A stretch of DNA of 22,172 nucleotides from the NCBI GenBank assembly GCA_041179465.1, contig JBEGTJ010000024.1:1-22172 (forward strand), in the 5' to 3' direction. The notes beneath the pieces were generated by a model. That model was not told the origin of the DNA and made no database searches. It worked only from the letters and a program-made list of their open reading frames with translations. The stretch is from TMED14 sp041179465. GTDB taxonomy: Bacteria; Bacteroidota; Bacteroidia; Flavobacteriales; Schleiferiaceae. Below are positions 15,795-22,172 of the stretch, piece by piece (position 1 is the stretch's first letter; each line of letters begins with the position of its first letter). A program made the position numbers and the translations under genes.

Positions 15795-18615
15795 AATCGC
15801 GGTTGTGCTGGCGCTGCTGGCGAGCTTTGGGGCTTCGGCCCAGAAGCTCGGCGTGCTGCGCGGAACCGTGCGCGACGCCGAAACCGGCGAGGAGCTTCCG
15901 GGAGCCGGCGTGAGCCTGGTGGGCACCTACCTCAACGCGGTCACCGACGTCAACGGCAATTTTGTGCTGCCCAAGGTTCCGGTCGGCGAATTCAGTGTCA
16001 AGGTGCAGATGATGGGGTACGGAACCAAGCAGATCAACGGCGTCCGCGTGACCCTTGGCCAAACGACCGTGCTGAACGTCAAGCTTTCGAGCGACATCAA
16101 CGAGCTGCAAACGGTCACCGTGGTCGGCAAAAAAACCGCGGTCGACCTCGAGCGGGCGGGAAGCGAACGCCTCATTGGCACCGACGAGCTGCGCCAAATG
16201 AACGTGCGCAACGTCGAAGACGCCGTGGCCACCCAGGCGGGCGTGGTCAAAACCACCGACGGACTTCAGATTCGCGGGGCGCGGGTGTACGAAACCGAAT
16301 ACCTCGTCGACGGAATCAGCGCCCAAGACCCGCTGGCGGGCACCGGATTTGGCGTCAGCGTGCAGTCGTCGGCCATTCAAAGCATTCAGGTGACTACGAG
16401 CGGCGCGAGCGCCGAGTTCGGCGGCGGTTCCAGCGGCGTCGTGAGCACCCAAATTCGCGAGGGCGGAGACCGACTTGAGGTTTCGGGCCGCATGCAGCGC
16501 GACTACCTCGCCCGACCCACCGCGGCCAGCAGCTTCTTCACCGACCGCGGGGAGGCCACGCTGGCGACGCCCGTTCCGTTTACCAACAAACGCTTAACGC
16601 TGTTTACCAGCGCGTCGTTTGACCTCAGCGACACCTACTTCCCCACGGTGGCCAAGCAGCTGCACTCGTCGCTGTTCAAGGCCAACGACTCGCTGTGGGC
16701 TCCGCGCCAGGACAACCAGTGGTCGCACTCGCTGAAGCTGGGCCTGAAGGTGTGGAAGGGCGGAAAATTCACGCTCAGCAACCAGCACTCGCTGAACATC
16801 AACCAAAACACGCGGAGCCTTCAAATCGTGGGCCTCGACGCGCTGCTGACCCCGGGCTACCAGTACATCCGCAGCAAGGACCTGGACCGCGCCACTACCT
16901 ACACCCACCACTCCAACCTGACGGCGCTCGGATTTCAGCAGGTTTTTGGTCCGAAATGGGGCCTCAGCGTGAACGCCGGCCGGCTGTTTACCAACCTTCG
17001 GGCCGACGCCAACGGCCGCCCCTTCCGCCAAGAGACGGTCGACGAAATCCTCGACGAGGCCAACATCATTTCGTACCCCGTGAGCGTGTTTAACCCGGGC
17101 GACCCGTCGGGAACCGTGTACATTCGCCCCGGCGACGGCCTGTACAACAACGGCGGAATCGCGCCCACCTGGCACGACCACTACGTCGAAGAGTACACCT
17201 TGCGCCTCAAGGCCAACTACTACCCGGCGGGCGGCGTGCACAAAGTGGCCTTCGGAACCGAAAATCAGTGGAACGAGTACCAGTGGGTCGACGTGACCGC
17301 CCCCTGGGTGGGAGCGCCGATCAAGCTGAACGACAGCACGTTCACCGAGTCGATTTCGATCGGTTCGTCGAACGACATTTGGAAGGCCCGTCCGCGCGAG
17401 CTGGGCGCCTTTGTCGAGGACCGCATCACCTACAAAGGCCTGCAGGCCACCCTGGGGCTGCGCCTGAACATGTGGGCGCCGGGAAGCTTCGCCGACGAGG
17501 CCATCGCCAACCCCAATTCGCCCGTGGTCGACGCCGTGCGCGCGGACTACCTCGACAAGACCCTCGGCCTCGCCGGACTGCGCTGGAAGGCCCGCCTGCT
17601 GCCGCGGCTCGACGTGACGTTCCCGGTCACGCCCAACCACGTGCTCTACTTCAACTACGGCCACAGCATGCGTTTGCCGCACCCGCGCTTCGTGTACGCT
17701 GGCCTGGATCCGGTCTACCAGGACCGCAGCTTCTTGAGCTTCTTGGGCAACCCCAACCTCGACCCCGAGGTCAACGTGGCCTACGAGGTGGGCTACAAGG
17801 CCGCCTTCAGCCGCAGCTTTGGGGTGACGCTGAGCGCCTACAACTCCAACCGCTTCGACTACATCGTCTCGCGCCGCGTGTTCGTGCTCGACGCCACCGG
17901 ACGGCCCGTCACCAAAACCATGTACATCAACCAGGACTACGCCCGCATCCAGGGCGTCGAACTGGGCCTGGAATGGCAGCTCTCCAAATGGCTGCGCTGG
18001 GTGGCCAACACTTCGCTGCAGTCGGCGCGCGGAAAATCCAACAGCGCCCGCGAATCCTCGCTGCAGATCGAGCAAAACGGCGAAGTTCCGCTCAGCCGCG
18101 AGCAGTTTTTGGCCTGGGATCGCCCCTGGAACCTCAATTCGAGCTGGTTTTTTCAGGCCGACACCTCCCTGCGCGTTTGGGGCATTCCCCTGCGCGGACT
18201 GGGCGGCTTCCTGCAGTACCGCGGCTCGGCCGGCTACCGCTACACGCCGCAAACCCTGGTGGGCGTCAACGACTTAGGCCGTCCGCAGTACGCCATTCAG
18301 GTCAACGAATTTTTGGCCAAACTGGGCACGCCCTGGCATACCTGGGACGCCCGACTGACCTACGACCTCGCCACCGCGAAGGGCCGCGGCGTGCAGTTCT
18401 CCATTGACGTGCTCAACGTACTGAACCGCCGCAACGCCCAGCTCATCAACCCGGTGACCGGGCGCGCCTACGAATACGGCGACGACGTGCCCAACACCTG
18501 GCGCGACCCGCGGCCGGAATACAACGGCCCGCAGGAACGCGGACTCGACCCGCGCGACCCCTCGCGCTACAGCCCGCCCCGTCAAATCCTCTTTGGCCTT
18601 CAGTTCAAGATATGA
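15778..18615 (+). CDS. TonB-dependent outer-membrane receptor with carboxypeptidase-regulatory-like domain
   Basis: 945 residues: signal peptide (about 1-22, GASAQ), a CarboxypepD_reg-like/CNA-B-type beta domain (about 25-110, from LRGTVRDAETGEELPGAGV), a TonB plug (about 115-235, with LQIRGARVYETEYLVDGIS and QSIQVTTSGASAEFGGGSSG) and a 22-strand-type barrel to the C-terminus, ending RQILFGLQFKI. It would take up a ligand across the outer membrane using TonB energy. The N-terminal domain is as in Bacteroidota SusC-type receptors, yet no SusD gene is adjacent; two non-SusD lipoproteins flank it in the operon. The substrate cannot be read from sequence; operon context suggests products of extracellular phosphoester cleavage. 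The start at 15778 overlaps the previous gene, and the stop overlaps the next start as ATGA. Confidence 0.93.
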   Translation: MNLVSKIAVVLALLASFGASAQKLGVLRGTVRDAETGEELPGAGVSLVGTYLNAVTDVNGNFVLPKVPVGEFSVKVQMMGYGTKQINGVRVTLGQTTVLNVKLSSDINELQTVTVVGKKTAVDLERAGSERLIGTDELRQMNVRNVEDAVATQAGVVKTTDGLQIRGARVYETEYLVDGISAQDPLAGTGFGVSVQSSAIQSIQVTTSGASAEFGGGSSGVVSTQIREGGDRLEVSGRMQRDYLARPTAASSFFTDRGEATLATPVPFTNKRLTLFTSASFDLSDTYFPTVAKQLHSSLFKANDSLWAPRQDNQWSHSLKLGLKVWKGGKFTLSNQHSLNINQNTRSLQIVGLDALLTPGYQYIRSKDLDRATTYTHHSNLTALGFQQVFGPKWGLSVNAGRLFTNLRADANGRPFRQETVDEILDEANIISYPVSVFNPGDPSGTVYIRPGDGLYNNGGIAPTWHDHYVEEYTLRLKANYYPAGGVHKVAFGTENQWNEYQWVDVTAPWVGAPIKLNDSTFTESISIGSSNDIWKARPRELGAFVEDRITYKGLQATLGLRLNMWAPGSFADEAIANPNSPVVDAVRADYLDKTLGLAGLRWKARLLPRLDVTFPVTPNHVLYFNYGHSMRLPHPRFVYAGLDPVYQDRSFLSFLGNPNLDPEVNVAYEVGYKAAFSRSFGVTLSAYNSNRFDYIVSRRVFVLDATGRPVTKTMYINQDYARIQGVELGLEWQLSKWLRWVANTSLQSARGKSNSARESSLQIEQNGEVPLSREQFLAWDRPWNLNSSWFFQADTSLRVWGIPLRGLGGFLQYRGSAGYRYTPQTLVGVNDLGRPQYAIQVNEFLAKLGTPWHTWDARLTYDLATAKGRGVQFSIDVLNVLNRRNAQLINPVTGRAYEYGDDVPNTWRDPRPEYNGPQERGLDPRDPSRYSPPRQILFGLQFKI

Positions 18616-19619
18616 AGACGACCTTGACCCTCCTCGCGGTGGCCCTTGGCCTCCCGGTGCTCGGACAGTGGCTGCCCAGCTACGGCGGGGAACGCGCGGG
18701 CCAGGCGTCCTACAGCTTTTTGAAGTCGGACTACCACATCGCCTCGGCCGGAATGGGCTCGGTGGGCAGCATTTTGGGCGGAGACGCCCGCAGCCTGGGC
18801 TACAACCCCGCCGGACTGGCGCGCACCCCGGGACTGAGCGCCGCCTTTGCGAGCGTGGGCAACGGCAGCGGCCTCGAGCAGGGTTCGGCCTTTGTCGCCT
18901 CCAAAATTCGCGGGCGCAGCGCCGCTTGGGGTCTGGGAATCCTGCGGCTCCAAACGGGCGCCTACGAAGAGCGCACTGAGTTCCGCCCCCAGGGCACCGG
19001 CCGCTTGCTCTACGACGCCCAAACCGCCGTGCTCCTCACCTATTCGCAGCAGCTCACCGAACAGTTCCAGATGGGCGTAACCCTCAAGGCCCTCAACGAG
19101 ACCTACAGCTCGGGCTACGCCGGCTGGGGCGCCGCGGCCGACGTGGGCTTTCAGTACCACCTGCGCGAAGAGGGCCTGCGCTTTGCGGTCGTGCTGCGCA
19201 ACTTCGGCGCGCCGGTGGGCCTTCGGGGCAATGCTTGGGCGGTGCCCTACAACCGCGACTCCCTGTCGTCGCTGGAGTCCGCCAACCTTCCGACGGAATT
19301 CGCCATCGGAATCCACTACCGGGCCCTCGAACGCGGAAAGCACCACCTCGACGTGGCGGCGCAGCTCGTGCACCCCAGCGACAACGCCGAGAACTACCGG
19401 GCTGGCCTCGAATACCGCTACGCCGACCAGCTTTTTGTGCGCAGCGGAATCATGCTCAACCAAGCCGGACAGCCCTACCCGACCCTGGGCCTCGGGGTGG
19501 CCCAGCAGCTCGGCGCAACGAAGGCCCTGCTCGACCTCGCCGTGCAGCCCACCGCCGGAATGGGCACTTGGTCGTCGATAGGGCTCACGCTGATTCCGCG
19601 CTCAAAATCCACGAAATGA
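18612..19619 (+). CDS. PorV/PorQ-family outer-membrane beta-barrel protein
   Basis: 335 residues with a signal peptide (about 1-19, VLGQ) and a FadL-like small barrel. The family hallmark is the N-terminal segment AGMGSVGSILGGDARSLGYNPAGLA (near residues 47-70, shown here in two parts: a glycine-rich run, then NPAGLA), followed by alternating amphipathic strands up to the end. Family members include PorV, which shuttles T9SS cargo to the surface attachment machinery, and PorQ, but many paralogs have no known role. Being coupled by ATGA overlaps to a TonB receptor upstream and a lipoprotein downstream, in an operon with T9SS cargo, it may be a dedicated partner of these proteins rather than the housekeeping PorV. 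No other T9SS machinery gene is visible. Confidence 0.85.
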   Translation: MKTTLTLLAVALGLPVLGQWLPSYGGERAGQASYSFLKSDYHIASAGMGSVGSILGGDARSLGYNPAGLARTPGLSAAFASVGNGSGLEQGSAFVASKIRGRSAAWGLGILRLQTGAYEERTEFRPQGTGRLLYDAQTAVLLTYSQQLTEQFQMGVTLKALNETYSSGYAGWGAAADVGFQYHLREEGLRFAVVLRNFGAPVGLRGNAWAVPYNRDSLSSLESANLPTEFAIGIHYRALERGKHHLDVAAQLVHPSDNAENYRAGLEYRYADQLFVRSGIMLNQAGQPYPTLGLGVAQQLGATKALLDLAVQPTAGMGTWSSIGLTLIPRSKSTK

Positions 19620-20809
19620 AGAAGTTGCTGGCCATAACCGCCGTGGGCCTGAGCCTGATTGGCTGCGAAAACTACTTGGGTTCCAAGACCGACCTCGACT
19701 TCATTGAGGTCCCCAACTACGGCATCCGCGAGATCGCCTACGTGCCGATTCAGCCCGCGTTCGACGGATTTGTGCACCCGACCGACCTCTGCATCGGCTT
19801 TGACGAGCTCATCTACGTCGTCGACGCGGGTACCGAAGAAATCGTGTGCCTCGACGAGTCGGGCGCTGAGCAGGGCCGGTTTAGCGTTCCGGGCGTCAAG
19901 ACGGTCCGCCAAGACCGCCGGCTCGACCTTCTGGCCATTGGTACCCACGACACCAGCATCAACGGCGTGGCGTACACGCTTCCCGCCATTTACCGCATCA
20001 ACCAAACGGCGCCGAGCGGCTACGGTCTCGACTACGCGCGGATCGTCCACAAAACGGTGCACCCGTTTTACTTCAAATCCACGTTTTCCACGGGCGACGC
20101 CAACGCGGAATTCGGCCAAATCGCCATTTTGGCGAGCGCCGACCCCGCCCTCAACAACCGCTACTACGTGACCCGGCGCGGCACCATTTCCAACAACGCC
20201 AACCAGGGTCCCGACCAGGCCGTCGTGCTGTTTGACGCCCAAGACCAGTACGTTTCGCCGCTAAGCGTCACCACCTCCGCCGGCTTGTTTGCGAACTACT
20301 TCAAGGCGCCGCAGGGCATCGTGAGCTTTGCGCAGCCGCCCCAACTGACCGCGCGGGCCGGAGACGACTTCTGGTACACCTCGCTCGACGCCAACCAAGA
20401 AATCCGCGTGCAGCAAATCAACCTGGTCGAAACGCCCTACGGCGCCGACTACAAGCCCGGCGTGGCCCTGCCCAATCCCGACCGCACTGACCGCTGGATC
20501 GGGCAGCCCGGCCTGTTTGAGCGCCCCGTGGGCATGGCGATGGCCGGCGACCAAACGCGCTACCTCTTCGTGGTCGACGAGGCCAAGGACTCCGTCTTCC
20601 AGTTTACCGCCAACGGCCTCGAGGGCATTCCTCCGCCCCCCGCGAGCGGCGAAACGCGCTACGCCAAAGTTTCGTTTGGCGGACGCGGAACCGGCCCCAT
20701 GCAGTTCAACGGCCCCGTCGCCGTGGGCTACTGGCGCAGCATCCTCTATGTGGTCGACGCCGGCAACGGCCGCGTCAGCCGATTTAAGAACACCTTAGAC
20801 TTTGACTAA
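19616..20809 (+). CDS. Beta-propeller (NHL-like) lipoprotein
   Basis: 397 residues from ATG 19616, which overlaps the preceding stop as ATGA; a longer in-frame reading from 19235 runs through the PorV-like gene and is rejected. The N-terminus has a lipoprotein signal with LIGC, lipidated cysteine at residue 17. The remainder shows repeats typical of NHL/six-bladed propellers: FVHPTDLCIGFDELIYVVDAG near the start, RPVGMAMAGDQTRYLFVVDEA and NGPVAVGYWRSILYVVDAGNGRV near the end. Such propellers bind ligands or partner proteins. It is the last gene of the operon and might be a surface partner of the TonB receptor in place of SusD; this is inference from order only. A 65-base gap with a promoter box separates it from the next gene. 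Confidence 0.85.
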   Translation: MKKLLAITAVGLSLIGCENYLGSKTDLDFIEVPNYGIREIAYVPIQPAFDGFVHPTDLCIGFDELIYVVDAGTEEIVCLDESGAEQGRFSVPGVKTVRQDRRLDLLAIGTHDTSINGVAYTLPAIYRINQTAPSGYGLDYARIVHKTVHPFYFKSTFSTGDANAEFGQIAILASADPALNNRYYVTRRGTISNNANQGPDQAVVLFDAQDQYVSPLSVTTSAGLFANYFKAPQGIVSFAQPPQLTARAGDDFWYTSLDANQEIRVQQINLVETPYGADYKPGVALPNPDRTDRWIGQPGLFERPVGMAMAGDQTRYLFVVDEAKDSVFQFTANGLEGIPPPPASGETRYAKVSFGGRGTGPMQFNGPVAVGYWRSILYVVDAGNGRVSRFKNTLDFD

Positions 20810-20832
20810 CGTTTAGCTAACCCTTCGCCCGC

Positions 20833-20857
20833 GCTTTGGGGGTATTTTTGCCAAAGC
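20833..20857. promoter_or_regulatory. Inverted repeat framing a promoter box
   Basis: GCTTTGG (20833-20839) and CCAAAGC (20851-20857) are exact reverse complements with an 11-base centre that holds the -7 box TATTTTTG. This placement fits a repressor operator. It could also form a weak 7-bp hairpin ending the upstream operon, but the T-run after it (20861-20865) is separated by three bases, so a terminator is less convincing. Confidence 0.4.
20843..20850 (+). promoter_or_regulatory. Bacteroidota -7 box upstream of the cupredoxin/lamin-tail gene
   Basis: TATTTTTG exactly matches TAnnTTTG and ends 24 bases before the ATG at 20875, which would give a leader of roughly 15-20 bases. No TTG element lies at the canonical spacing upstream. 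It implies that the last gene can be transcribed apart from the seven-gene operon. Confidence 0.5.
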
Positions 20858-20874
20858 AACTTTTTGATCTGAAC

Positions 20875-22172
20875 ATGAAGCACGTTTACGCCCTTTTTGC
20901 CGCCCTGCTTGCGCTCGCGGCCTCGGCCACCCACTACCAAGTCCAAGTGGGGTCGAACTATTTTGCCCCCGCCTACCTCAGCATTCAGGTGGGCGACACC
21001 GTTACCTGGACCCAGGTCAGCGGCAACCACAACGTCAACGGCAGCTTGTCGACGTTCCCGAGCAACCCCGCGGGCTTCAGCAGCGGTGCGGTAGCCGGCG
21101 GAACCTGGACCTACACCTTTGCCTTCACGACGGCCGGTACCTACGCCTACCAGTGCGACCCGCACGCCGCGATGGGCATGGTCGGCACCGTCAAGGTCAC
21201 GACCCCCTGTACCGAGCTCTACTTCTCGGAATACCTCGAGGGCAGCAGCAACAACAAAGCGCTGGAAATCTACAATCCGACCAACGCGCCCATCAACCTT
21301 TCGGCGTACAGCGTCAAGGCCTACAACAACGGCGGAACCGCCATCTCCAACAGCCTCCAGCTGCCCAACAAGAACCTGGCGCCCTACGACGTCTACGTGA
21401 TCGCCAACCCCACGGCCGTTGCCGCCATCTTGGGCGTTGCCGACACCACCTCCACCGTGACCTTCTTCAACGGCGACGACGCCATTGTGCTCTTCAAGAA
21501 CAACGACACCCTCGACATCATTGGCGACGTGGGCGTGGACCCCGGCACCAACTGGGTGGTCGGAACCGGCGCAACCTCTGAATTTACGCTGGTCCGCAAG
21601 CCCAACGTGCGCAACGGCCAACTCGTGTGGACGCTTGGCGCCAACGAGTGGCTGGTCAGCCCCCAGAACACGACAACCTTCCTGAACGCCCACACCTCCA
21701 ACTGCGGTAGCGGTGGTGGTGGCGGTGGCGGCGGAACGACCACGGGGCCGGCCGTTCGCGCCATTGGCACGATTCGCGGCGTGAACAACGACGGCGTGGC
21801 CGACTCCAATAACGTGGTGGTGCGCCTCCGCGGAGTGGTGACAACCAACGACTTCCGTGCCTCGGGCTACACCTTCCACCTTCAGGACGCCACGGGCGGC
21901 ATCGTGGTCTTCCGCAGCGCCGACTTGACCAACTACGCCACACCCTTGCGCGGCGACTCCCTCGAGGTCTACGGAACCCTCAACCAGTTCAACGGCCTGC
22001 TGCAGATCATTCCCGACACGATCCACGTTCGCGCCCAAAACCGTCCGCTGCCGGCCCCGGTGGTGGTGACTACCCTGGGCGAGTCCAACGAGGGCAAGCT
22101 CGTGCGCATGAACAGCCTGAGCGTGACGACCTGGCCGGCCACGTGGACCGGTTCGGGCCAGAACATCACCCT
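20875..22172 (+). CDS. Cupredoxin + lamin-tail + OB-fold secreted protein, 3' end outside window
   Basis: The frame stays open to the end of the window (432 codons). Order of parts: signal peptide (about 1-18), a plastocyanin-like cupredoxin domain (about 20-110) with type 1 copper ligands H52, C94, H97 and M102 in the exact C-x2-H-x4-M spacing, a lamin-tail domain (about 112-270, from CTELYFSEYLEG with ALEIYNPTN), a linker with eight glycines in a row (residues 280-287), then an OB-fold-like module (about 293-390, VVVRLRGVVTTNDF with FHLQDATGG and GDSLEVYGTL). Lamin-tail plus OB is the front half of ExeM/NucH-type extracellular nucleases, so a nuclease domain and a T9SS tail may follow, but this cannot be seen. 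A cupredoxin at the front is unusual. It starts from its own promoter box downstream of the operon. Confidence 0.88.
   Translation, partial: MKHVYALFAALLALAASATHYQVQVGSNYFAPAYLSIQVGDTVTWTQVSGNHNVNGSLSTFPSNPAGFSSGAVAGGTWTYTFAFTTAGTYAYQCDPHAAMGMVGTVKVTTPCTELYFSEYLEGSSNNKALEIYNPTNAPINLSAYSVKAYNNGGTAISNSLQLPNKNLAPYDVYVIANPTAVAAILGVADTTSTVTFFNGDDAIVLFKNNDTLDIIGDVGVDPGTNWVVGTGATSEFTLVRKPNVRNGQLVWTLGANEWLVSPQNTTTFLNAHTSNCGSGGGGGGGGTTTGPAVRAIGTIRGVNNDGVADSNNVVVRLRGVVTTNDFRASGYTFHLQDATGGIVVFRSADLTNYATPLRGDSLEVYGTLNQFNGLLQIIPDTIHVRAQNRPLPAPVVVTTLGESNEGKLVRMNSLSVTTWPATWTGSGQNIT

Noticed and set aside
16594..18252. 552-codon minus-strand open frame
   Set aside because: Shadow of the TonB receptor barrel; composition is Val/Gly/Arg/His-rich with no recognisable motif.
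20834..20866. Intrinsic terminator after the operon
   Set aside because: The stem is only 7 bp with an 11-base loop containing a promoter box, and the T-run is not adjacent; operator is the better reading.
21706..21735. GGT/GGC-rich run that looks like a microsatellite
   Set aside because: It encodes an in-frame eight-glycine linker with mixed codons between two domains; not a CRISPR or a simple slippage tract, although length variation is possible.
20806..22038. 410-codon minus-strand open frame opposite the last gene
   Set aside because: The plus strand encodes signal peptide, cupredoxin with all ligands, lamin-tail and OB modules; the antisense product is low-complexity Val/Gly/His.

Overview
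The window looks like a piece of a high-GC Bacteroidota chromosome. Three things point there: secreted proteins ending in type IX secretion (T9SS) sorting domains, TAnnTTTG-type promoter boxes with no Shine-Dalgarno signal, and a TonB receptor with an N-terminal carboxypeptidase-regulatory-like domain beside a PorV/PorQ-family barrel. The leucyl-tRNA synthetase, tryptophan dioxygenase and response regulator also read like Flavobacteriia-type versions. I cannot place it to genus. No tRNA, rRNA, CRISPR array, insertion sequence or integrase was seen, and no stretch over 300 bases lacks a gene.

Left part (1-8593): housekeeping. The 3' two thirds of leuS (+) overlaps, tail to tail, a conserved multi-pass membrane protein (-) that lies downstream of an M23 cell-wall peptidase (-). 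Divergent from the peptidase is a coupled pair (+): an LpxH-like metallophosphoesterase and an MJ1255-type glycosyltransferase. Converging on the pair, and sharing stop-codon bases with it, is a minus-strand set: an OmpR/PhoB-type response regulator, its histidine kinase, then tryptophan 2,3-dioxygenase.

Right part (8722-22172): a tightly packed cell-envelope locus divergent from the response regulator. Seven genes follow with only 4- or 17-base overlaps or 2- and 13-base gaps: (1) a secreted endonuclease/exonuclease/phosphatase-fold enzyme with a T9SS tail, (2) a large secreted protein with a calcium-type loop and an Ig/FlgD-like C-terminus, (3) a secreted protein with OB-fold-like modules and a T9SS tail, (4) a lipoprotein ending in a GATase-like alpha/beta domain, (5) a TonB-dependent receptor, (6) a PorV/PorQ-family barrel and (7) a beta-propeller lipoprotein. 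An eighth gene with its own promoter box encodes a cupredoxin + lamin-tail + OB-fold protein and runs off the window; this domain order fits the front half of an ExeM-type extracellular nuclease.

My working model is inference: genes 1-7 form one transcription unit for attacking an extracellular polymer, perhaps DNA or another phosphate ester, at the cell surface and importing the products through a TonB receptor that lacks a SusD partner. The adjacent PhoB-like two-component pair is a candidate regulator, since the 128-base shared control region holds two direct repeats spaced exactly 22 bases.
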